DNA of 8,290 bases from Pedobacter sp. UBA4863. Lineage in GTDB: Bacteria; Bacteroidota; Bacteroidia; Sphingobacteriales; Sphingobacteriaceae. The notes below the pieces were generated by a model. It saw only the letters and a program-made list of their open reading frames with translations, searched no databases and had not been told where the DNA came from. Of the stretch, positions 1 through 6,589 are shown in pieces. The stretch is taken from positions 1 through 8,290 of the forward strand of contig NZ_DHDZ01000016.1 in assembly GCF_002399615.1 (NCBI RefSeq). The letters run 5' to 3'. How positions within the stretch are numbered: the first letter of the stretch is position 1; the number at the start of each line of letters is the position of its first letter. A program made the position numbers and the translations under genes.

Positions 1-22
1 TTTATTAATCGAGTTCAGGTTA

Positions 23-538
23 TTAATATTTTAAGCCTATTTTTTTGCAGATAAAATGTAATAACCAAATTGGGCCAATTAACAGAAACTTAACATCTTC
101 TAAAAATGAAGGCTTTTTCCCTTCTATTTTATGGCCAATGAATTGACCTACCCAAGCTAAAACAAAAATCACTAAAAATATTACCCATGCCGCAGGACCA
201 TCATGGTATTTTTCCCACATTTCTAATTGTACAATACCGTAGCTCATTATGGATATTACCCACACCATAAGAAAAAACAAAGTTGGCGAAAGTGTAAAAT
301 AATAATACATGGCAAAAGCTATTACAAAAGATGCCCAATTGAAAAAAGTTTGATATTGGCCTAAAAATTCTATTTGAGGAAATGGAATTAACCAAACTAA
401 ACCTAAAAGACTAAACACTATTAATGGAACACAAATCCAATGAATTAATTTATTGGTTCCATTTTGATGGCTTTCTGCGTATTTATCGAATAAGATATCT
501 ACAGGCTTTCTCTCTGGTGCTTTTACAGTCTTGCTCAT
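23..538 (-). CDS. Mpo1/DUF962 family integral membrane protein
   Basis: This 171-residue protein matches the Mpo1-like (DUF962, yeast YGL010w-like) family. Seen: an N-terminal motif with AESHQN and NKLIHW (His24, His33), about four hydrophobic segments (roughly residues 34-52, 66-82, 84-103 and 117-135), then the family-typical stretch GQFIGHKIEGKKP (His136) followed by PSFLEDVKFLLIGP. Known of the family: yeast Mpo1 is an Fe(II)-dependent dioxygenase of the endoplasmic reticulum that alpha-oxidises 2-hydroxy fatty acids from phytosphingosine breakdown, using conserved histidines. A related lipid role at the inner membrane is inference; it would fit the sphingolipids made by Sphingobacteriaceae. 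The ATG at 538 gives the full family length. The gene follows rny after a 168-base gap holding a palindromic repeat, so it is probably transcribed separately, although I found no clear promoter. The family call is firm; the reaction is not. Confidence 0.88.
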   Translation of the reverse strand: MSKTVKAPERKPVDILFDKYAESHQNGTNKLIHWICVPLIVFSLLGLVWLIPFPQIEFLGQYQTFFNWASFVIAFAMYYYFTLSPTLFFLMVWVISIMSYGIVQLEMWEKYHDGPAAWVIFLVIFVLAWVGQFIGHKIEGKKPSFLEDVKFLLIGPIWLLHFICKKIGLKY

Positions 539-578
539 AATAGGTTAATTTTGGTTTGTAAAAATAAGAAAAAAGGGC

Positions 579-664
579 ATTCAAAAAGAAACCGTCATTT
601 CGACCTTAAGTGAGAAATCTAACAAGTTGCTAGATTTCTCCTCCTTCGTCGTCGAAATGACGGT
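579..664 (-). terminator. Probable rny terminator formed by the palindromic repeat
   Basis: Read on minus, the long stem (arms 651-664 and 591-604, with an inner stem 632-640/612-620) lies about 40 bases after the rny stop. It is followed at once by the U-rich tract TTTCTTTTTG. It should work as an intrinsic terminator and separate rny from the Mpo1-like gene. The structure is seen; the activity is inferred. Confidence 0.5.
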
Positions 665-698
665 CATTATTTAGATTCTTCGCTGCGCTCAGAATGAC
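591..698. repeat. Palindromic intergenic repeat cluster of three GTCATT...AATCT modules
   Basis: Three related modules of 26-30 bases each start with GTCATT and end with AATCT when read outward: 594-620 on plus, 632-661 on minus and 673-698 on minus. The first two face each other. They form an outer 14-base-pair perfect stem (591-604 with 651-664) and an inner 9-base-pair stem (612-620 with 632-640) around an 11-base loop. The third carries the core TGAGCGCAGCGAAGAAT on minus. From memory, such sequences are frequent dispersed intergenic repeats in Bacteroidota; I could not check copy number here. No transposase is present. Confidence 0.8.
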
Positions 699-706
699 AT
701 GGTATA

Positions 707-2269
707 CTATTTTGCAAATGCTACCGAACGGGTTTCTCTAATTACCGTTACTTTAATTTGCCCAGGGTAAGTCATTTCGGTTTGAATACGGTTAGAGATA
801 TCTGCCGCCAGCAATTCTGCTTGTTGGTCGGTTACTCTTTCGCTTTCTACCACTACACGTAGCTCTCTACCTGCTTGTATCGCGAAAGTTTTTTCTACCC
901 CTGGATACGATAGCGCTAGTTCTTCCAGTTCTTTTAATCGCTTAATGTAGCTTTCTACTACTTCTCTACGAGCGCCCGGACGAGCACCTGAGATAGAGTC
1001 ACAAGCTTGGATAATTGGAGAAATCATCGACGTCATTTCAATCTCGTCGTGGTGCGCACCAATGGCGTTACAAACCTCTGGGTGCTCTTTATATTTCTCT
1101 GCCAACTGCATCCCTAAAATAGCGTGTGGCAATTCTGGGTTATCATCTGGCACTTTACCTATATCGTGTAGCAAACCGGCACGTTTGGCCAATTTTGCAT
1201 TTAAGCCCAGCTCTGCAGCCATAGTAGCACAAAAATTAGCTACCTCACGCGAGTGGTGCAGTAAGTTTTGTCCGTAAGACGAACGGTAACGCATACGGCC
1301 AACCATTCTAATTAATTCTGGGTGCAAACCGTGGATACCCAAATCAATTACTGTACGCTCACCAATTTCGATAATTTCGTCTTCGATTTGCTTTTTGGTT
1401 TTAGCCACAATCTCTTCTATACGGGCCGGGTGGATACGACCATCGGTTACCAAACGGTGTAAGGCCAAACGGGCAATCTCTCTTCTCACCGGGTCGAAAC
1501 CGGAAAGGATAATTGCCTCTGGCGTATCATCTACAATAATTTCAATACCAGTAGCTGCTTCTAAAGCCCTAATGTTACGGCCTTCCCTACCAATTACACG
1601 ACCTTTAATTTCGTCGTTATCAATATGAAAAATAGAAACCGAGTTTTCAATTGCTGCCTCTGCCGCGGTACGTTGAATGGTTTGTATGACTACTTTCTTG
1701 GCTTCTTTGCTAGCCGTTAACTTGGCTTCGTCAACAATATCCTTAACCTGCATTAAAGCTTGCGAACGAGCTTCTGCTTTCATGTTTTCTACCAACTGGC
1801 TTTTAGCTTCTTCGGCGCTTAAACCAGCAATAGTTTCTAATTGTTGAACATGTTGATTTTTAATTAAATCTACTTCTTCCTGCTTTTTAACGGCCAAAGC
1901 AGTTTGTTTCTCTAAATTATCTTTCTGCTTATCTAGCTCTTGCTCTTTTCTGTTGGCATTCTCTAATTTAGAGTTTAAAGACTGTTCTTTCTGTTTAATG
2001 GAATTTTCTCGCTGAGCAACTTCATTATTTCTCGAATTAACCTGTTGCTCATGTTCAGCTTTCATCTGTAAAAACTTCTCTTTTGCTTCAAGCAATCTAT
2101 TTTTCTTTAAGATTTCGGCATTATTTTCTGCATCTTTCAAAATCTTTTTCGCCTTGGCCTGTGCTGCTATTTCCTGTTGTTTTAACAGGTTACGCAGCAG
2201 GTACCTGCCAATTGCTATACCAACAATTAAGCTGGCGAGCACGCATCCTACTATTCCTAATATTTCCAT
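707..2269 (-). CDS. rny: Ribonuclease Y
   Basis: RNase Y is a membrane-anchored endoribonuclease that starts bulk mRNA turnover. All domains are present in the expected order: a single N-terminal membrane helix (about residues 3-25), a long charged coiled coil (about 30-190), a KH RNA-binding domain with the GxxG loop GREG (227-230) and TGIEIIVDDTPE after it, and an HD phosphohydrolase domain. HD-domain residues seen are His339, His368-Asp369 in GLLHDIGK, His406/His407 in GAHHDE, and Asp424 in ACDSIS. The C-terminal domain ends normally. The length of 520 residues equals that of the Bacillus subtilis enzyme, and the ATG at 2269 places the membrane helix correctly. The gene stands alone: a 233-base gap with RNA structures lies upstream and a repeat-derived terminator downstream. 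No key residue is missing, and I see no reason to doubt the call. Confidence 0.98.
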   Translation of the reverse strand: MEILGIVGCVLASLIVGIAIGRYLLRNLLKQQEIAAQAKAKKILKDAENNAEILKKNRLLEAKEKFLQMKAEHEQQVNSRNNEVAQRENSIKQKEQSLNSKLENANRKEQELDKQKDNLEKQTALAVKKQEEVDLIKNQHVQQLETIAGLSAEEAKSQLVENMKAEARSQALMQVKDIVDEAKLTASKEAKKVVIQTIQRTAAEAAIENSVSIFHIDNDEIKGRVIGREGRNIRALEAATGIEIIVDDTPEAIILSGFDPVRREIARLALHRLVTDGRIHPARIEEIVAKTKKQIEDEIIEIGERTVIDLGIHGLHPELIRMVGRMRYRSSYGQNLLHHSREVANFCATMAAELGLNAKLAKRAGLLHDIGKVPDDNPELPHAILGMQLAEKYKEHPEVCNAIGAHHDEIEMTSMISPIIQACDSISGARPGARREVVESYIKRLKELEELALSYPGVEKTFAIQAGRELRVVVESERVTDQQAELLAADISNRIQTEMTYPGQIKVTVIRETRSVAFAK

Positions 2270-2290
2270 TTACTTTTCGTTGTTTAAATT

Positions 2291-2321
2291 GTAGAAAAAC
2301 TTTTTTTCAGCGCTCTTCTAC
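2291..2321 (-). other. Hairpin in the rny 5' leader
   Basis: The arms 2291-2296 and 2316-2321 (GTAGAA / TTCTAC on minus) can pair around a 19-base loop, 22 bases upstream of the rny start codon. The stem is only six base pairs and the loop is large, so it may be chance. Confidence 0.25.
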
Positions 2322-2342
2322 TTGATGTTTGTTTATATATTA

Positions 2343-2359
2343 ATGGCAGTAACCGCCAT
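2343..2359 (-). other. Seven-base-pair stem-loop upstream of rny
   Basis: On minus, ATGGCGG and CTGCCAT pair (one G-U) around the three-base loop TTA. No U tract follows, so it is not a usual intrinsic terminator. It lies between the 3' end of the candidate 6S-like RNA and rny, and could be part of the rny leader or of a longer small RNA. I could not find a TAnnTTTG promoter between it and rny. Confidence 0.4.
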
Positions 2360-2369
2360 ATTGGTTTGC

Positions 2370-2448
2370 ATAAAAAAAGCCGTCACTAAATTGATATGTT
2401 CCGTGCATAGTTTGCCAATTAAAAGAAACATAAAAATTTAGCCACGGC
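2370..2448 (-). ncRNA. ssrS: Candidate 6S-like RNA with a terminator-like 3' end
   Basis: On minus, this segment folds into one long interrupted hairpin. GCCGT pairs with ACGGC (2444-2448 with 2379-2383). After a G-G mismatch and a G-U pair, CTAAATT pairs with AATTTAG (2435-2441 with 2386-2392). ATGTTTC pairs with GAACAT with one bulge (2425-2431 with 2396-2401). This leaves an apical loop of 23 bases, and seven U residues follow the basal stem (2372-2378). A TAnnTTTG element lies immediately upstream. 6S RNA is a long hairpin that binds the housekeeping RNA polymerase holoenzyme; a Bacteroidota form (6S-Flavo) is described, and in Escherichia coli ssrS sits next to zapA. The fold and position beside zapA support the call. 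I cannot match the Rfam consensus by eye, and the ends are approximate. The alternative is a second terminator between zapA and rny. Confidence 0.5.
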
Positions 2449-2456
2449 CAAATTTA
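2449..2456 (-). promoter_or_regulatory. -7 element TAAATTTG for the 6S-like RNA
   Basis: The sequence matches the Bacteroidota -7 consensus TAnnTTTG exactly and sits at the 5' foot of the predicted RNA hairpin, so transcription would start around 2441-2445. There is no TTTG at the usual spacing upstream; that region is occupied by the hairpin after zapA. Confidence 0.45.
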
Positions 2457-2461
2457 CAGCT

Positions 2462-2490
2462 GTAAAAACCCTTTTGAGCACCCCAAAAGG
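2462..2490 (-). terminator. Probable intrinsic terminator after zapA
   Basis: Twelve bases past the zapA stop, CCTTTTG (minus, 2490-2484) pairs perfectly with CAAAAGG (2476-2470) around a seven-base loop. It is followed by GTTTTTAC. The stem is AT-rich and the U tract short, so termination may be partial. Confidence 0.5.
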
Positions 2491-2502
2491 CATAAAAACA
2501 TT

Positions 2503-2793
2503 TTATCTAGCGAAAAATCCGTTTAATAAACCATCAAGCTCTTCTACCTTATCGGCTACAGTTGTATCTTGGTGTTGTACCTTATGCTCTGCTTTTAAAA
2601 CAGCCGTTGCATAGTGTAAAACCGCCATCGACAACAAGTCTTGCTTATCTCTAACCGCATAATTTTCTTGGTAGTCTTTTATACGCTCATTGATAATCTT
2701 TGCCGCTCTTCTCACAATTTCCTCCTCTTCCATACTTACCTTTAGCGGATAAATACGGTCGGCGATAGTTATTTTAATCGAGATTTCTCCCAT
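2503..2793 (-). CDS. zapA: Cell division protein ZapA
   Basis: ZapA is a cytoplasmic protein that binds FtsZ and bundles its filaments at the division site, promoting Z-ring assembly. At 96 residues it has the family's size and layout: an N-terminal globular part (residues 1-about 45) beginning EISIKITIADRIYPLKV, with the typical EEEEIVRRAAKIINERI helix, then a coiled-coil helix with QDLLSMAVLHYATAVL (about 51-66) for dimer and tetramer formation. The ATG at 2793 starts 32 bases after the coiled-coil gene upstream, so the two are probably co-transcribed. A hairpin terminator follows it. Family membership rests on the pattern of conserved hydrophobic and charged residues and on synteny with rny and pheT, which is common in Bacteroidota. 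I see nothing unusual in it. Confidence 0.93.
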   Translation of the reverse strand: MGEISIKITIADRIYPLKVSMEEEEIVRRAAKIINERIKDYQENYAVRDKQDLLSMAVLHYATAVLKAEHKVQHQDTTVADKVEELDGLLNGFFAR

Positions 2794-2825
2794 TTTCGTA
2801 GCTTTGTTTCAATTAATCTGCTTAC

Positions 2826-3116
2826 TTATTTTTTAAGCAGCACCACACACTTATCAATTTCACGCACAAATTCGTTAATTTTTTGCTTTATGTCAAGTGT
2901 CTTTTCACTTGTTCCTTCAATACTCTTGGCTAATTTGAGTACTCTTATTTTTTCATCTAACTCTAAATGAGTGCTTTTAGCACTTTCTAAAGCTTGTTTT
3001 TGCTGTTGATTTTCTTCTTTCAATAAATGATTTTCTTCTTGCAAAGCACTGCATAGCTCAATTAATCGAGCAGTTTTTTGCATTACATTAGTTAGTTGAT
3101 CAGCTACAGCAGCCAT
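2826..3116 (-). CDS. Small coiled-coil protein upstream of zapA (possible ZapB-like division factor)
   Basis: I do not recognise a named family. The 96-residue product is soluble and almost wholly helical. Residues about 5-62 form a leucine- and glutamate-rich coiled coil (LQEENHLLKEENQQQKQ), followed by a break near SIEGTSEK (65-72). A C-terminal amphipathic helix follows, with QKINEFVREIDKCVVLL and a terminal Lys-Lys. There is no signal peptide or membrane segment. It lies 32 bases before zapA and 87 bases after pheT on the same strand. In gammaproteobacteria ZapA works with ZapB, a short coiled-coil protein, so a role as a ZapA partner is a reasonable inference from position and shape, not from sequence similarity. 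The ATG at 3116 is preceded by an A-rich leader, as is common for this phylum. Gene reality is well supported; function is open. Confidence 0.85.
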   Translation of the reverse strand: MAAVADQLTNVMQKTARLIELCSALQEENHLLKEENQQQKQALESAKSTHLELDEKIRVLKLAKSIEGTSEKTLDIKQKINEFVREIDKCVVLLKK

Positions 3117-3162
3117 CTTTTAATTTTAATTTTTAATGAGAGAATGATTTTGGCGTATCTAC

Positions 3163-3190
3163 CTAAAACTTTCAACTCAAAACTTTCTAC
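3163..3190. repeat. Two 14-base tandem units (AAAACTTT core)
   Basis: Two adjacent 14-base units (3163-3176 and 3177-3190) agree at 11 of 14 positions and share AAAACTTTC. They lie in the 87-base gap between pheT and the coiled-coil gene. Next to them, a TTTTTAATGAGAGAATGA stretch (3130-3147) also looks like low-complexity intergenic repeat material. Confidence 0.5.
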
Positions 3191-3203
3191 TTTTAACTTA
3201 TTT

Positions 3204-5600
3204 CTATCTTATCTCTGCCTTAGCAGTTTGCGCTAAGTTAGTAATAATCTTTTGCATAATTGTATCTATCTGCTTGTCGGTCAATGTCTGTTCTTCATCC
3301 TGTAAAGTGAAGTTTAAAGCATAAGATTTTTTACCTTCGGGCAATTTATCGCCTTGGTAAACATCAAATACCTGTACATTTTTCACCAATTTCTTTTCAG
3401 ATTTAAAAGCAATAGTTTTTAACTCATCAAAAGTTACTGCTTGATCTACCAGTAAAGACAAATCTCTTCTTACCGCTGGATATTTAGGCACCTCTTTGTT
3501 AATAATTTTGTTTTTCTTCAAGGCATCTAATACAAAAGCCCAATCAAAATCGGCGTAAAAGACATCTTGTTTCAAACCTGCTGCTTTTTTATCGGCATGG
3601 GTTACGGCACCAAAACTTACTAAGGTTTTATCTCCTCTAAAGTACTTTAAGCCGTAGGCAAAATTCTCATCGTTTATTTCTGTTGTTTGGAAACTCGACA
3701 AACCTAAACGGGTTACCACTGCATCTACCGCTGCTTTTAAATTATAAAAAGTTGAGGGCGTAGCTAGATGGTTCCATTGCTCGCTTTGTTTTGCGCCACT
3801 TAAAACAATTAACAAACGAGGGCGTTCTACATATTTACCTTCAATTAAATGATAGGTTTTACCGAACTCGTAAAACTTAATATCCGAGTTTTTACGGTTA
3901 ACATTATAAGCCACGCTTTCTAAAGCAGGTTGCAACAAACTTTGGCGCATGGCATTCAAATCAGAACTTAACGGATTTAAAATCTGCACCGCTTCTGCCT
4001 CATTTTTAGAGTTTGCCAAACGGGTTAGCGAGTTACACCAAATTTCTACAAAGCCATTTGCGGTAAGCATATCGGCTATTAAATTCTGGATATTTTCCTT
4101 ATTCGGTTTTATGGTGTAAGCTAACGAAGCATTTACTTTCGACGGAATTTCGATATTATCGTAGCCATAGATACGCAAAACTTCTTCTGTAATATCGCAT
4201 TCGCGGGTAACATCTACTTTATAAGTTGGCACCAATAAATCTAAACCTTCAGCAGTTTCCTGCGCAATGCTAATTCCTAGAGAAGTGATGATTTCTTTAA
4301 TTTCTGAAGCAGGAATAGCCTTACCAATTAAATCTACCATGTTTTGATATTTAACAGATACTTCAAACGGTTTAGCTTTTACTGGATAGCTATCAGCAAT
4401 TGGGGAAGATATTTCGCCACCAGCAACTTCTTTAATTAACAAAGCAGCTCTTTGTAGCGCCAAAATGGTAATTTCAGGATCGGTACCACGCTCAAAGCGG
4501 AAAGAGGAATCGGTTTTTAAGCCATGCCTTTTCGATGTTTTACGTACAGAAACTGCATTAAAATAAGCACTTTCAAGAAATATGGTAGTGGTTTGCTCAG
4601 TAACCCCCGAACCAATTCCGCCAAAAACACCTGCAATACACAAAGGTTTTTCGGCATCGCAAATCATTAAATCTTCGGCAGAAAGTTTACGCTCCACTTC
4701 GTCTAAAGTTACGAACGGAGTACCTTCGGCACATTTTTTAACAATAATCTTTTTACCTGCAATTTTAGCTGCATCAAAAGCATGTAAAGGTTGTCCCAAC
4801 TCGTGCAATACGTAATTGGTAACATCTACAATATTATTAATAGGGCGAACGCCAATTACTTTCAATTTGTCTTTTAACCAATCTGGAGATGGCTTTACGG
4901 TTACACCGCTAACGCTCACACTGCTGTAACGTGGACAAGCATCCGTAGCTTCTACTTCTACCGCAATGTTCAAGCGCTCGTTCTCCACCTTAAAGGCACT
5001 AACATCTGGCAATTCAAAACCAGTGCGCAAATAAGCTGCTAAATCTCTAGCTACGCCTAAATGCGAAGCTGCATCGGCACGGTTTGGCGTCAATCCAATT
5101 TCAAACAGATAATCGTCATCAACGTTGAAATATTTTTTAGCTTCTAAACCTATCTGTGCATCTTCTGGCAATACCATGATCCCGGCATGAGAGCCGCCTA
5201 AACCAATTTCATCTTCGGCACAAATCATGCCTTCCGAAACCTCTCCTCTTATCTTTGATTTATTGATTTTAAAAGGTTCGCCTTCGTTTGGGTGTACGGT
5301 AGTGCCCACAACGGCAACTACTACCTTTTGCCCGGCGGCTACATTTGGTGCTCCGCAAACAATTTGCAATAATTCTGGGCCACCAACATTTACCTTGGTA
5401 ACGCTCAACCTGTCTGCATTAGGGTGCTGTACTCGCTCTTCCACATAACCAATCATCAAACCTTCCAATCCGCCAGGAATAGTTTGTACTTTCTCCAAGC
5501 TTTCTACCTCTAAACCAATATTGGTTAGAATTAAAGAAATTTCTTGAGGAGTTTTATCCGTTTTTAGTAGTTGTTTAAGCCAGCTGTATGATATTTTCAT
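3204..5600 (-). CDS. pheT: Phenylalanine-tRNA ligase beta subunit
   Basis: PheT is the large subunit of the alpha2-beta2 synthetase that charges tRNA-Phe; it binds the tRNA and carries the editing site. The 798-residue length is normal for the bacterial long form. Domains in order: an N-terminal segment, an OB-fold tRNA-binding domain (about 40-150, with VQHPNADRLSVTKVNVG and IVCGAPNV), the B3/B4 editing region (about 215-385, ending in KRHGLKTDSSFRFERGTDP), the B5 domain (about 400-475), the catalytic-like core (about 490-695), and a C-terminal anticodon-binding FDX-ACB domain (707-798, starting YPAVRRDLSLLVD). The ATG at 5600 begins with the typical MKISYSWLKQLL. The partner gene pheS is not in this window, so the subunits are not encoded side by side downstream of this gene. 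A TATCTTTG promoter element and a short tandem repeat precede the gene. Confidence 0.98.
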   Translation of the reverse strand: MKISYSWLKQLLKTDKTPQEISLILTNIGLEVESLEKVQTIPGGLEGLMIGYVEERVQHPNADRLSVTKVNVGGPELLQIVCGAPNVAAGQKVVVAVVGTTVHPNEGEPFKINKSKIRGEVSEGMICAEDEIGLGGSHAGIMVLPEDAQIGLEAKKYFNVDDDYLFEIGLTPNRADAASHLGVARDLAAYLRTGFELPDVSAFKVENERLNIAVEVEATDACPRYSSVSVSGVTVKPSPDWLKDKLKVIGVRPINNIVDVTNYVLHELGQPLHAFDAAKIAGKKIIVKKCAEGTPFVTLDEVERKLSAEDLMICDAEKPLCIAGVFGGIGSGVTEQTTTIFLESAYFNAVSVRKTSKRHGLKTDSSFRFERGTDPEITILALQRAALLIKEVAGGEISSPIADSYPVKAKPFEVSVKYQNMVDLIGKAIPASEIKEIITSLGISIAQETAEGLDLLVPTYKVDVTRECDITEEVLRIYGYDNIEIPSKVNASLAYTIKPNKENIQNLIADMLTANGFVEIWCNSLTRLANSKNEAEAVQILNPLSSDLNAMRQSLLQPALESVAYNVNRKNSDIKFYEFGKTYHLIEGKYVERPRLLIVLSGAKQSEQWNHLATPSTFYNLKAAVDAVVTRLGLSSFQTTEINDENFAYGLKYFRGDKTLVSFGAVTHADKKAAGLKQDVFYADFDWAFVLDALKKNKIINKEVPKYPAVRRDLSLLVDQAVTFDELKTIAFKSEKKLVKNVQVFDVYQGDKLPEGKKSYALNFTLQDEEQTLTDKQIDTIMQKIITNLAQTAKAEIR

Positions 5601-5607
5601 TTATTTA

Positions 5608-5635
5608 GATTTGAGATATGAGATATGAGATTTGA
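5608..5635. repeat. Four tandem 7-base units GATWTGA in the pheT leader
   Basis: Four perfect-register units, GATTTGA GATATGA GATATGA GATTTGA, differ only at one A/T position. They lie 8 bases upstream of the pheT start codon, within its predicted untranslated leader. Similar GAGATTTGA strings are frequent in Bacteroidota intergenic DNA as I recall; a regulatory role is not shown. Confidence 0.75.
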
Positions 5636-5672
5636 GACTAATACCAAATCATACCCCATGCAAAATAAAATG

Positions 5673-5680
5673 CAAAGATA
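5673..5680 (-). promoter_or_regulatory. Probable pheT promoter, -7 element TATCTTTG
   Basis: TATCTTTG matches TAnnTTTG exactly, 72 bases before the pheT start codon. This predicts a leader of about 65 bases that includes the heptamer repeat. The -33 region is T-rich (CTTTCTCC...) without a clean TTTG, so the match is partial. Confidence 0.45.
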
Positions 5681-5743
5681 TTATTATATAAGGAAAGGAG
5701 AAAGTTTTAAACAGGAAGTTCTGCATTTTAAGCACCCGAATAT

Positions 5744-6577
5744 CTAAAATAACAATTTCGCAAAAACCGGCAAATGATCCGAATAATAACGTTGATCTTT
5801 ACTGTCGGTTAAAACACCGTATTTTTGCACTTTAAACCCTTTGTTCACGAAGATATAATCGATCCTATCTTTTAACGGACTATTAAACTTGAAACCGTTA
5901 AAAGTTCCCTCTGGGCCATAAGGAGGCTCTATTGAAACTTCTTTACTGTCGTTTAAGAAAGATTTGATGGTAGCGATAGCCTCGGTTTCTGGCGTAACGT
6001 TTAAATCACCTGTGTAAACCACAGGAAGTTTAGGGGCAATTTCTTGGATCTTTTGCTTTATCAGCTTAGCCGATTCTATTCTGGCTTGTACCCCAACATG
6101 GTCGTAATGGGTGTTAAACACTAAAAATTCCTTTTTATTCAGCTTATCATACAAACGTATCCAAGTACATACACGGTTAAACATGGCATCCCAACCTTTG
6201 CTTGGCACATCGGGAGTTTGCGATAACCAAAACACACCGCCATCCTTTTTGCTAAACCTATTTTTATTGTAGTAAATTGGAGAAAATTCACCTTTACGTT
6301 TGCCATCATCCCTACCAGCTCCTACAGCCTCAAAGTCTGAATTTTCTAGGATAAAATCGTATTGTTCTGCCAAAGCTTCTTGCGTACATAAAATATCGGC
6401 ATCGTGAAATTTGACGAGTGCTTTTACCTTATCTTTTCTTTTAGACCACGCGTTTTCTCCATCCTTTTCGGTGCTGTACCTTATATTGTAGGTCATTACA
6501 TTTATAGGCTGACTTTTTTGCGCATACAACTGAACGGCCAATAGTGCCGACAAGAATACCATTACAATTCGTTTCAT
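5744..6577 (-). CDS. Secreted endonuclease/exonuclease/phosphatase (EEP) family hydrolase
   Basis: The 277-residue protein belongs to the EEP (DNase I-like) metal-dependent phosphodiesterase fold. It opens with a signal peptide (MKRIVMVFLSALLAVQLYA, likely cut after Ala19), so it acts in the periplasm or outside the cell. Catalytic motifs are complete and in order: MTYNIR (Asn31), CTQE (Glu67), FNTHYDH (His157), TGDLNVTP (Asp191, Asn193), DRIDYIFV (Asp240) and SDHLPVFA (Asp267, His268). Members of this family cleave phosphodiester or phosphomonoester bonds in nucleic acids, inositol phosphates, sphingomyelin or other lipids; the substrate cannot be read from these motifs. A secreted lipid or sugar-phosphate esterase is as likely as a nuclease. 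It has its own TAnnTTTG element, is 229 bases from radC, and ends 143 bases before pheT, so it is probably a single-gene unit. Confidence 0.93.
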   Translation of the reverse strand: MKRIVMVFLSALLAVQLYAQKSQPINVMTYNIRYSTEKDGENAWSKRKDKVKALVKFHDADILCTQEALAEQYDFILENSDFEAVGAGRDDGKRKGEFSPIYYNKNRFSKKDGGVFWLSQTPDVPSKGWDAMFNRVCTWIRLYDKLNKKEFLVFNTHYDHVGVQARIESAKLIKQKIQEIAPKLPVVYTGDLNVTPETEAIATIKSFLNDSKEVSIEPPYGPEGTFNGFKFNSPLKDRIDYIFVNKGFKVQKYGVLTDSKDQRYYSDHLPVFAKLLF

Positions 6578-6589
6578 TTTTATTTTAGT

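Noticed and set aside
591..698. Palindrome after rny as a CRISPR-like array or an insertion sequence
   Set aside because: There are only three degenerate modules in mixed orientation with no regular spacers, no transposase and no clear target duplication.
1062..1628. Plus-strand open frames inside rny
   Set aside because: They are antisense shadows of a fully conserved rny gene with no domain, promoter or sensible composition.
4582..5448. Plus-strand open frames inside pheT
   Set aside because: They are antisense to the conserved pheT domains and show biased, non-protein-like composition.
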